Made by a program: the position numbers and the translations under genes. The notes below the pieces were generated by a model. That model was not told the DNA's origin. It saw only the letters and a list, made by a program, of their open reading frames with translations, and did not search any database. Shown here piece after piece: positions 53,686-61,053 of a DNA stretch of 64,000 nucleotides (position 1 is its first letter; every line of letters starts with the position of its first letter). Where the stretch lies: positions 1,817,501 to 1,881,500 of the forward strand of contig NZ_CP080545.1 of the NCBI RefSeq assembly GCF_019550795.1, in the 5' to 3' direction. The stretch is from Paenibacillus sp. sptzw28. GTDB taxonomy: Bacteria; Bacillota; Bacilli; Paenibacillales; Paenibacillaceae.

Positions 53686-54867
53686 ATGCAGGTCAGATAC
53701 ATCACGAATTTAGACGATATTCCCGGTTTGACGGAGAGTGAGAAAACCGCCTTGAAGCAAGTGACCGAGAAGTTCGTTTTCCGTCTCAATGATTACTACT
53801 TGCGGTTGATCGACTGGTCGGATCCGAACGATCCGATAAGACGCCTTGTGATCCCGAGCACGAGCGAACTCCAGGAATACGGCCGGTGGGATGCCTCCGA
53901 CGAAGATACAAACTACACCGTGAAGGGATGCCAGCATAAGTACAAATCCACAGCCCTCTTGATCGTCTCGGAAGTATGCGGTTCCTACTGCAGGTTTTGT
54001 TTCCGCAAACGATTATTCCGGGCAGATGTTCAAGAAGCGATGCCGGACGTTCAGGAGGGAATCGATTATATCGCAGGTAAACCGGAAATCAACAACGTTC
54101 TGCTTACAGGCGGGGACCCTTTAATATTGTCGACCAAGAAGCTTCGTTCTATTATTGAAGCCTTAAGGTCGATCGAGCATGTAAAAATAATAAGAATCGG
54201 TTCGAAAATGCCGTTGTTCAACCCCATGAGAATATACGAGGACGAGGAACTTCTCGATTTGATCCGGACATATTCCACGGAGGAGAAACGAATCTACATC
54301 ATGGCTCATGTTAATCATCCAAGAGAGATCACTCAAGAGGCGCGAAGGTGTTTCAAGGCTCTATACGATGCCGGGGCGATCGTCGTCAATCAAACTCCTG
54401 TGCTGAGAGGCATCAATGACGATCCTGCTGTGCTTGGCGATCTCCTTGATAAGCTGTCATGGGCGGGAGTAACGCCTTATTATTTCTTTATTAACCGGCC
54501 GGTCGCAGGAAACAGCGGATTCGTTCTTTCTCTTAAAGAAGTTTATCGAATCGTGGAGCAAGCGAAAGCAAGAACCTCCGGACTCGGCAAGCGGGTAAGG
54601 CTATGCATGAGTCATACTTCGGGCAAGATCGAGATTCTGGCGATCGAGAACGGCAAAGCCTATTTGAAGTATCACCAGTCGCGCGACGGGGAATATGGGA
54701 AACTTATGATCATGGATTGTCCGAAGGAGGCGTCTTGGTTTGACGAGCTTCCGGGGAACGAGCAGTATTGGACAAAACCCGCCAAGAAAACGGTAAGGGT
54801 TGTTTCCGTCAACGAGATGCCGGATATGCCGCAGAAAAAAATCAGTTTACTAGAAGCCGAGAGGTGA
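53686..54867 (+). CDS. KamA-family radical SAM aminomutase, not lysine-type
   Basis: A 393-residue radical SAM/PLP enzyme of the lysine 2,3-aminomutase family. The cluster motif CGSYCRFC gives Cys98, Cys102 and Cys105; Arg107 matches the carboxylate-binding Arg of lysine 2,3-aminomutase; LLTGGDPL is the SAM-binding turn; Lys314 in SHTSGKIEIL fits the PLP lysine. By manual alignment, the two Asp that hold the lysine side chain (Asp293 and Asp330 of the clostridial enzyme) are Arg271 (FFINRPV) and Cys307. Glutamate 2,3-aminomutase has a basic residue at the first position, so an acidic substrate (glutamate, or a phosphonate) is plausible. First gene of the phosphonate operon. Confidence 0.82.
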   Translation: MQVRYITNLDDIPGLTESEKTALKQVTEKFVFRLNDYYLRLIDWSDPNDPIRRLVIPSTSELQEYGRWDASDEDTNYTVKGCQHKYKSTALLIVSEVCGSYCRFCFRKRLFRADVQEAMPDVQEGIDYIAGKPEINNVLLTGGDPLILSTKKLRSIIEALRSIEHVKIIRIGSKMPLFNPMRIYEDEELLDLIRTYSTEEKRIYIMAHVNHPREITQEARRCFKALYDAGAIVVNQTPVLRGINDDPAVLGDLLDKLSWAGVTPYYFFINRPVAGNSGFVLSLKEVYRIVEQAKARTSGLGKRVRLCMSHTSGKIEILAIENGKAYLKYHQSRDGEYGKLMIMDCPKEASWFDELPGNEQYWTKPAKKTVRVVSVNEMPDMPQKKISLLEAER

Positions 54868-54874
54868 ATCGTGA

Positions 54875-56479
54875 ATGGATTTATCTGAAAAGTTATCATC
54901 TTCCAAGCAAACTGTTGTCGGGGTGCTGCTAGGTCCCAAACTGATTCGAATAATACTTCAGACCAAGCAGTCGATAGACCGTATACAGCAGCTGGTTGAA
55001 GCTAACAAGGAAGCAAACACAAACCTTAACTTCTTTTCGCGGAAAGACATCAATCTGGCAAGCAGGACAGTGTCCGGAACCTTCTTTAACTTCTCCGGCA
55101 ACCGGTGGGAAAGAAGAACGATGCCTTTACCGGATGTTATCTATGTACGAGGCGGTTCAGGACAGAAGGTCGCCAAATTAATTACAACGCTTGAACGCAT
55201 GGGGGTCAAAAGAATCAATCCGATCGTTGCTTTCAATAAAGGAAATCTGTTTGAGGAATTAATCAGGGATCAGGAGGTCAGCCCTTATATACCCGCTACC
55301 GTGAGCGTTAAGGAAATGGCGGAAATCAGAACGATGATCCGTAAGCATGAAAAAGTTTACGTTAAGGCGCGCATTGGCCGTAAGGGAACAAAGGTGATGC
55401 GCATTGAAAAGCTGTCCGCGGGCGGCTATCGGTACAGTTATTCGATTCTCGGCGACTTGGTCCGCAAAAAGGTCCAGAGCATGCAACGACTGGAGCAGGT
55501 AATTAACAGATTTTTCGGTGGTAGAGAAGTGATTGTGCAGCAGGCTATCGATCTGGCACGAGTGGACCGGGGCCGCCTGTGCGATTTTCGCGCCGAGGTT
55601 CAAAGAAATAAAAAAGGGGAAATCGAAATTGTAGGAATTTCGATAAGGGTTGGACAGCGCAACTCCCCGATCACTACCCATGGCGAAGCCTTCCGGTACG
55701 ACACTTATTTGAGTACATTATTTCCGGACTATTCCGAAGCGCAATTAGTTACTTTGAAACAGAAAATCAATTCTTTTCTGATGACTGTTTATGCGGGTGT
55801 GGAGAAAAAGTACGGTAAATTCGGAGAGATCGGTATTGATTTTGCCGTTGACCGCCAAGGGAAAATATGGCTCATTGAATGCAACGCGCAATCGGCGAAG
55901 GTTTCGATCGGAAAAGCTTATGGCGAGCTCGCAAGAAGAGCTTTCTTAAATCCGCTGGAGTATGCAAAATTGATTGCCGGAGGCGGCATTCGGACATCCC
56001 GCGGCAGCGGTTCCTCCGGCAGCCAGAGTGCCTCCGGCAGCAGCCGGACCACCGGCAGCCGCAGTGCCTCCGGCAGCAGCCGGACCACCGGCAGCGAGAG
56101 TGCCTCCGGCAGCAGTCGGACCACCGGCAGCCGCAGTGCCTCCGGCAGCAGCCGGACCACCGGCAGCCGCAGTGCCTCCGGCAGCAGCCGGACCACCGGC
56201 AGCCGCAGTGCCTCCGGCAGCAGCCGGACCACCGGCAGCCGCAGTGCCTCCGGCAGCAGCCGGACCACCGGCAGCCGCAGTGCCTCCGGCAGCAGCCGGA
56301 CCACCGGCAGCCAGAGTGCCTCCGGCAGCAGCCGGACCACCGGCAGCGAGAGTGCCTCCGGCAGCAGCCGGACCACCGGCAGCCGCAGTGCCTCCGGCAG
56401 CAGCACCTCAGGCAGCACCCGGACGTCGGGAGCACCCCGCACGTCGGGCGGCAGCTCGGGCCGGAGAAGCAATTCCTAA
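54875..56479 (+). CDS. YheC/YheD-type ATP-grasp protein with Ser/Arg repeat tail
   Basis: 534 residues. Residues 1-~375 are a YheC/YheD ATP-grasp protein (endospore-coat-associated family): NPIVAFNKGNLFEELI, KVYVKARIGRKGTKVMRI (ATP-binding strand), IVQQAIDL, and GEIGIDFAVDRQGKIWLIECNA with the metal-binding acidic and Asn residues. ATP-grasp enzymes activate a carboxylate as acyl phosphate and join it to an amine or thiol. From residue 382 a tail of ten near-identical 12-residue repeats (SASGSSRTTGSR with Arg, Gln or Glu in one position) leads to a Ser/Thr/Arg-rich end. It starts 7 bases after the KamA gene. The tail resembles Ser/Arg tails of CotB and may be a CotH target (inference). Confidence 0.85.
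   Translation: MDLSEKLSSSKQTVVGVLLGPKLIRIILQTKQSIDRIQQLVEANKEANTNLNFFSRKDINLASRTVSGTFFNFSGNRWERRTMPLPDVIYVRGGSGQKVAKLITTLERMGVKRINPIVAFNKGNLFEELIRDQEVSPYIPATVSVKEMAEIRTMIRKHEKVYVKARIGRKGTKVMRIEKLSAGGYRYSYSILGDLVRKKVQSMQRLEQVINRFFGGREVIVQQAIDLARVDRGRLCDFRAEVQRNKKGEIEIVGISIRVGQRNSPITTHGEAFRYDTYLSTLFPDYSEAQLVTLKQKINSFLMTVYAGVEKKYGKFGEIGIDFAVDRQGKIWLIECNAQSAKVSIGKAYGELARRAFLNPLEYAKLIAGGGIRTSRGSGSSGSQSASGSSRTTGSRSASGSSRTTGSESASGSSRTTGSRSASGSSRTTGSRSASGSSRTTGSRSASGSSRTTGSRSASGSSRTTGSRSASGSSRTTGSQSASGSSRTTGSESASGSSRTTGSRSASGSSTSGSTRTSGAPRTSGGSSGRRSNS
56018..56404 (+). repeat. Ten perfect-phase 36-bp tandem repeats plus partial copy
   Basis: Units start every 36 bases from 56018 to 56342, with a 27-base partial copy at 56378. 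Units are almost identical at DNA level. The variable codon (third in the unit) reads Gln, Arg, Glu, five Arg, Gln, Glu, then Arg, suggesting block duplication. Very high GC compared with the flanking 5' part of the gene. Confidence 0.95.
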
Positions 56480-56494
56480 CAGGGGGGAGCTTAG

Positions 56495-57379
56495 GTGAAG
56501 AGGACAACTCAATTGAGAAATATGCTGAATACGCCCCGCACTGAATTTTTAATGGAAGCCCATAACGGCTTATCCGCAGCTATTGTCGAGGAAGCCGGGT
56601 TTAAAGGAATATGGGCCAGCGGGCTGTCCATTTCCGCAAGTATGGGACTGAGGGACAATAACGAGGCTTCCTGGTCGCAAGTGCTCGATACTCTTGAATT
56701 TATGTCCGATGCGGCTTCCATTCCGATCCTGCTGGATGGAGATACGGGTTATGGAAACTTTAACAACGCAAGACGACTGGTCAAGAAATTGGAGCAGCGC
56801 GGCATTGCCGGAGTATGCATCGAAGATAAGTTGTTTCCAAAAATGAATTCGTTCATCGATGGCGAAGCTCAGCCGCTTGCCGGCATTGACGAATTCTGCG
56901 GCAAAATCAAAGCGATGAAGGATACCCAGAATGACGAACATTTCGTGGTCGTGGCAAGGGTGGAAGCTTTTATAGCCGGCTGGGGGCTGAAGGAAGCGCT
57001 GAAGCGGGCGGAAGCTTACAGAAAAGCGGGATCGGATGCCATTCTCATCCACAGCGGCAGGTCGGATTCAGCTGAAATTGAATCCTTTATGATGGAGTGG
57101 GGCGGAAGGCTCCCGGTCGTTATTGTGCCTACCAAATATTATTCCACTCCGACCACACGGTTCGTGGAACTCGGAACAAGCCTGGTAATTTGGGCTAATC
57201 ATAATTTAAGGGCTTCAATAAGCGCCATGCAGCAAATATCAAGGAAGATTAATTTGGACGAGAGTCTTATTCATGTAGAGAACGGGATCGCCACCGTAGA
57301 GGAAGTATTCCGCCTTCAAAGAGCCGGGGAGCTCCAAGAGGCCGAGCTTAAATACCTTCCCGGATTGGTAACGGATTAA
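56495..57379 (+). CDS. pepM: Phosphoenolpyruvate mutase
   Basis: A 294-residue enzyme that rearranges PEP to phosphonopyruvate, forming the C-P bond that starts phosphonate biosynthesis. The diagnostic PEP mutase motif [10 protein letters not shown] lies at residues 110-119 (isocitrate-lyase relatives have KKCGH instead). The metal site region [10 protein letters not shown] is at 80-88 and the N-terminal [16 protein letters not shown] is also typical. GTG start with AGGGGGGAG. The stop is 3 bases before ppd. Third gene of the operon. Confidence 0.93.
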   Translation: MKRTTQLRNMLNTPRTEFLMEAHNGLSAAIVEEAGFKGIWASGLSISASMGLRDNNEASWSQVLDTLEFMSDAASIPILLDGDTGYGNFNNARRLVKKLEQRGIAGVCIEDKLFPKMNSFIDGEAQPLAGIDEFCGKIKAMKDTQNDEHFVVVARVEAFIAGWGLKEALKRAEAYRKAGSDAILIHSGRSDSAEIESFMMEWGGRLPVVIVPTKYYSTPTTRFVELGTSLVIWANHNLRASISAMQQISRKINLDESLIHVENGIATVEEVFRLQRAGELQEAELKYLPGLVTD

Positions 57380-57382
57380 GCG

Positions 57383-58552
57383 ATGCTGCAAACAGACAAA
57401 TTCGGAAACGAAATGAAAAAGCTTGGTTTTGAGTTTTACTGTGGAGTTCCCTGCTCGTTTTTGAAGGACTTGATCAATTATGCGATGAGCGAGTGCGAAT
57501 ATGTTGCAGCGGCGAACGAAGGCGATGCGGTCGCCATTGCAGCGGGAGCTTCGTTAGGAGGCAGGAACCCGGTTATCCTCATGCAAAACTCTGGTCTTAC
57601 CAACGCTGTTTCCCCATTAGTATCCCTTATCGATCCTTTTCGTATTCCAGTACTTGGATTCGTCAGCCTGCGGGGTGAACCGGGCACGTCAGACGAACCT
57701 CAGCATGAGCTGATAGGACGTATGACAACAAATTTACTTGGTTTGATGAGAGTCAAGTGGTTGTACCTTTCAGCGGACTTTAATGAGGCGAAACGGCAAT
57801 TGCTGCTGGCGGCAAAATATATTTCGAGTGACAGGCCTTTCTTCTTTGTAGTCAGAAAAGGGACATTCGAGACGAGACCTCTTCAGCAGCAGGAGCCGCT
57901 TATCAGCTCGAACAAGGTAAAGGCTGTGAAGCAGCTGCCGGACGAACTGCCTGCCAGGAACGAAGCGTTGAAGGTCATCAACGCGGCGAGAGATGGCAGG
58001 ACAGTGCAGCTGGCGACCACAGGGAGAACCGGGCGGCAGCTGTTTGAAATCGAAGATGCTCCCGGCAATCTGTATATGGTCGGTTCCATGGGGTGCGTCA
58101 GTTCTCTAGGGCTTGGTCTGGCTCTGAGCCGACCGGATTTCGATATTGTCGTCATTGACGGGGACGGTTCGGCTCTTATGCGAATGGGCAGCCTGGCTAC
58201 GAATGGAACTTACGGTCCGCCAAATCTGCTGCATGTCGTTCTGGATAATAACGCACATGATTCTACGGGAGGACAAAGCACAGTCTCTCATAACGTTAAT
58301 TTCGTTGAAACAGCATCCTCATGCGGGTATGGGAGGGCCGTTTATGTTCACAATCTCGATGAGCTTGCGATGGCGATGCAAGAATGGAAGCAGACAAAAG
58401 GTCTGACCTTTCTCACAATGAGGATTTCCTCGAACCCCGCAGAGCCTCTGGGCCGACCCAAAATAAAGCCGCATGAAGTAAAGGAACGTTTAATGAAGTT
58501 CTTGGGTGAAGCGTATTTGCCGGAAAGTGATGACGGCAATGACTCCCGTTAG
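57383..58552 (+). CDS. ppd: Phosphonopyruvate decarboxylase
   Basis: A 389-residue thiamine-diphosphate enzyme that drives the pathway by converting phosphonopyruvate to phosphonoacetaldehyde. N-terminal pyrimidine domain with the catalytic Glu in AAANEGDAVAIAAGA and SGLTNAVSPLVSL; C-terminal PP domain with the ThDP motif DGDGSALMRMGS through LDNNAHDSTGGQ. Only a weak ribosome site is seen, so translation is probably coupled to pepM. The 3' end overlaps the transaminase gene by 23 bases. Confidence 0.94.
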   Translation: MLQTDKFGNEMKKLGFEFYCGVPCSFLKDLINYAMSECEYVAAANEGDAVAIAAGASLGGRNPVILMQNSGLTNAVSPLVSLIDPFRIPVLGFVSLRGEPGTSDEPQHELIGRMTTNLLGLMRVKWLYLSADFNEAKRQLLLAAKYISSDRPFFFVVRKGTFETRPLQQQEPLISSNKVKAVKQLPDELPARNEALKVINAARDGRTVQLATTGRTGRQLFEIEDAPGNLYMVGSMGCVSSLGLGLALSRPDFDIVVIDGDGSALMRMGSLATNGTYGPPNLLHVVLDNNAHDSTGGQSTVSHNVNFVETASSCGYGRAVYVHNLDELAMAMQEWKQTKGLTFLTMRISSNPAEPLGRPKIKPHEVKERLMKFLGEAYLPESDDGNDSR

Positions 58553-59666
58553 ACGAAATATTTTGCTTACCCCAGGCCCCGCCACAACGACGGACAGCGT
58601 CAAATACGCTCAAGTCGTACCGGATATTTGTCCACGGGAGAAGGAATTTGGCAATCTGATGGCAGACGTTTGCGCGGAATTAACCAGGATTGTTGATGAT
58701 TCGGGCGATTACAGCGCCGTGTTGTTCGGAGGTTCGGGGACAGCGGCGGTGGAATCGGTTATAAGCTCCGTAATCGGCCGTGAAGATACGGTGCTTATTA
58801 TCGACAACGGCGCGTATGGACGAAGAATGCATGAGATCGCGGAGGCTTACGGTCTGAGTGCAGTCATATTTCGCAGTCCTCCTCATATGGAGCTTGATCT
58901 GCCGGCTCTCGAATCGTTAATTATAACCTGCGGAAAGCGCGTCTCGCATCTTGCGGTCGTGCATCACGAGACTACGACAGGACTGCTGAACGATATAGCG
59001 TCAATAGGGCAAATATGCGAAAGATATCAAATCGATATGATCGTGGACGCGATCAGCTCTTTCGCCGCTATTCCGATACAGTTGAACGCCATGAATATAA
59101 GATATCTGGCAGCCAGCTCGAATAAATGCTTGCAGGGCATGGCGGGGGTCTCCTTTGTAATCGCTGATCGCAGGTTGATAGAGCGTGGGCCGAGAGACAA
59201 ACCCGCCAACTATTACCTTAATCTGTACGCCCAGTACCAATTTTTTGCGGCAGAGGGGCAGATGCGTTTCACACCGCCTGCACAAACCCTTTATGCGCTC
59301 AAGCAGGCGCTCGACGAGCTGAGCCTGGAGGGTGTAGGTAAAAGGTACCTGCGATACTCGGATCTATGGAGAAGGTTGACCGCCGGGATCGGCAGGCTTG
59401 GTCTGAACTATTTGGGCAGCGAACGGCATCATTCCAAATTGGTCACCTCTATTATCGAGCCGGCTGTCGACGGGTTTGATTTTAACGGGCTTCATGATTA
59501 TTTGTACGAGAGAGGATTTACTATTTACCCCGGCAAGCTTGAAGCGTTGAACACGTTCCGGATAGCGAATATCGGAGATTTAAACTGCACGGATATAGAT
59601 CGGCTTCTGGAAGCGATGGAACACTATTTCAAAGGGCTAAGGCTTGGAAAGGAGCGAACTCGGTGA
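58530..59666 (+). CDS. phnW: 2-aminoethylphosphonate transaminase
   Basis: A 378-residue fold-type I PLP enzyme of the PhnW family, here in the biosynthetic direction: phosphonoacetaldehyde to 2-aminoethylphosphonate. N-terminal ILLTPGPATTTDSVKYA, FGGSGTAAVESV phosphate loop, VHHETTTGLLNDI, DAISSF and the PLP lysine Lys199 in SSNKCLQG. No phosphonatase (PhnX) or transporter accompanies it, which argues for synthesis rather than catabolism. The ATG at 58530 has GGAAAG upstream; 58539 is an alternative. It overlaps the next gene by four bases. Confidence 0.92.
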   Translation: MTAMTPVRRNILLTPGPATTTDSVKYAQVVPDICPREKEFGNLMADVCAELTRIVDDSGDYSAVLFGGSGTAAVESVISSVIGREDTVLIIDNGAYGRRMHEIAEAYGLSAVIFRSPPHMELDLPALESLIITCGKRVSHLAVVHHETTTGLLNDIASIGQICERYQIDMIVDAISSFAAIPIQLNAMNIRYLAASSNKCLQGMAGVSFVIADRRLIERGPRDKPANYYLNLYAQYQFFAAEGQMRFTPPAQTLYALKQALDELSLEGVGKRYLRYSDLWRRLTAGIGRLGLNYLGSERHHSKLVTSIIEPAVDGFDFNGLHDYLYERGFTIYPGKLEALNTFRIANIGDLNCTDIDRLLEAMEHYFKGLRLGKERTR

Positions 59667-60412
59667 GCACCTTCAAGCAGCGCAGTAAATGGAATAAATA
59701 TCTTATCATGAGAAAATCCAAGGACTTGAGGACGCATATACCGGTCACAAAAGGGATGAATTTCGGTAAGTTATGGAGATTTCTCGCAAAATACGGCGAT
59801 GTGATTCTTAAGCCTTCACACGGCAGCCGCGGAGCCGGTCTGATACGCATAACTGCGGTGGGTACCGATGTTTACGAAGTGCAAATTGAAAACATCAAAA
59901 AGACATTTACCGGACAGTACCTGGTTAATGATTATATTAAGGAAAAAGTTGGAATACGTAAATATATAATTCAGCGCCGAATTCCGCTTGCAACCGTCGA
60001 TGGTCGGCCGTTTGATATGAGGATCGTCGTGCAGCGCAAAAAGGCTTACCTCTCATGGGAGGTAACGGGAATGGTGGCCAAGGTGGCGGGAGAGGGCTAT
60101 TTCGTAACTAACATTTCCCGAAGCTCCGGAACAATTCTGCCGCTGGAAACCGCAATCCGGCGGTCATCATTGGCTTCTTATTCGAACTCGAGGCTGATAG
60201 CGGAAATCTCCAGGGTTGCCTTATTAACGGCAGAGAAATTAAGCGGCAGCGAATATTATAAGAATCAACTTATTTACGGGTTCGACATGGGATTGGACCG
60301 GACCGGACGGGTATGGGTTATTGAAGCGAATCTTAAGCCGATGCTCACTCATTTCCGCAAGCTGGCGGATAAATCAATGTATCGCCGCATACTGGAGTAT
60401 AAAAAAGGCTAA
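59663..60412 (+). CDS. Second YheC/YheD-type ATP-grasp protein
   Basis: A 249-residue short YheC/YheD family protein without repeat tail. ATP-grasp features: DVILKPSHGSRGAGLIRI (ATP-binding loop and Lys), YIIQRRIPLATVDGRPFDMRIVVQR, and LIYGFDMGLDRTGRVWVIEANLKP with the metal-binding Asp/Glu/Asn. It lacks the N-terminal ~100-residue domain seen in the first copy. GTG start with AAGGAGCG and a four-base overlap with the transaminase gene. Last gene of the operon. It probably forms an amide or ester with ATP; substrate unknown, AEP or its carrier being the obvious candidates. Confidence 0.85.
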   Translation: MSTFKQRSKWNKYLIMRKSKDLRTHIPVTKGMNFGKLWRFLAKYGDVILKPSHGSRGAGLIRITAVGTDVYEVQIENIKKTFTGQYLVNDYIKEKVGIRKYIIQRRIPLATVDGRPFDMRIVVQRKKAYLSWEVTGMVAKVAGEGYFVTNISRSSGTILPLETAIRRSSLASYSNSRLIAEISRVALLTAEKLSGSEYYKNQLIYGFDMGLDRTGRVWVIEANLKPMLTHFRKLADKSMYRRILEYKKG

Positions 60413-60419
60413 TACTGCA

Positions 60420-60463
60420 AAATGCAGCCCGCTCTCTGCTTGAGAGCGGGCTGCATTATTTTA
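60420..60463 (+). terminator. Terminator of the phosphonate operon
   Basis: AATGCAGCCCGCTCTC pairs with GAGAGCGGGCTGCATT around a short loop, followed by ATTTTATT; begins 8 bases after the stop. Confidence 0.93.
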
Positions 60464-60548
60464 TTACGGCTTCACAATCGGCTTTGCAGGAAGCTTGGAT
60501 TCGTTGTAATATAGTCATTATAACTATTGAGTCTGGGAGGGTTTGACG

Positions 60549-61040
60549 ATGAACGAGCGCAAAATGAAAATACTGGAATTGCTGAAAGAGGATGCGCGCC
60601 GCAGCGCGGATCTGATCGCGACCATGCTGGATGAACCTCTGGCGGAAGTGAAACAGGCGATTGCAGAAATGGAAGAAGATCATGTCATCGTCAAATATGC
60701 GACCGTCGTTAACTGGAGTAAAGTGGAGGACGAGAAAGTAACTGCACTTATCGAGGTACAGATCACACCGGAACGCGGCCGCGGATTCGAAGGCATAGCG
60801 GAACGGATTTACTTATATCCGGAAGTGAAATCGGTATATTTGATGTCCGGGGCGTACGACCTGCTCGTAGAAGTGCAAGGGAAGACGCTTAAGGATGTCG
60901 CTTCCTTCGTCTCTAACAAGCTGTCCCCGATTGACGCCGTGCTGTCGACGAAAACCTTTTTTATTCTGAAGAAATATAAGCAGGACGGCATTATTTTTGA
61001 AGAGCATGAAGACGACCATCGTCTTCTGATCACACCATAG
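60549..61040 (+). CDS. alaR: Lrp/AsnC family regulator (AlaR-like)
   Basis: A 163-residue regulator with an N-terminal helix-turn-helix (KILELLKEDARRSADLIATML) and a C-terminal RAM ligand domain (VTALIEVQITPERG, VYLMSGAYDLLVEVQGKTL). It lies 13 bases upstream of an aminotransferase, exactly as alaR (yugG) and alaT (yugH) in B. subtilis, where it controls alanine transaminase. GGGAGGG lies 8 bases before ATG 60549; TTG 60543 is less likely. Confidence 0.88.
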   Translation: MNERKMKILELLKEDARRSADLIATMLDEPLAEVKQAIAEMEEDHVIVKYATVVNWSKVEDEKVTALIEVQITPERGRGFEGIAERIYLYPEVKSVYLMSGAYDLLVEVQGKTLKDVASFVSNKLSPIDAVLSTKTFFILKKYKQDGIIFEEHEDDHRLLITP

Positions 61041-61053
61041 GGGATGAAATGCG

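Noticed and set aside
56018..56404. CRISPR-like regular repeats
   Set aside because: Units are contiguous with no unique spacers, in phase with a coding sequence, and no cas genes are present.
55872..56544. Open frames in all phases over the 36-bp repeats (Cys/Arg-rich, Pro/Ala-rich, Gln/Pro-rich)
   Set aside because: 36-bp units without stops stay open in every frame; only the frame continuous with the ATP-grasp domain has a ribosome site and family match.
58530..59666. AEP catabolism (PhnW acting degradatively)
   Set aside because: No phosphonatase, phosphonoacetaldehyde dehydrogenase, C-P lyase or AEP transporter gene accompanies it, while PEP mutase and its decarboxylase do.
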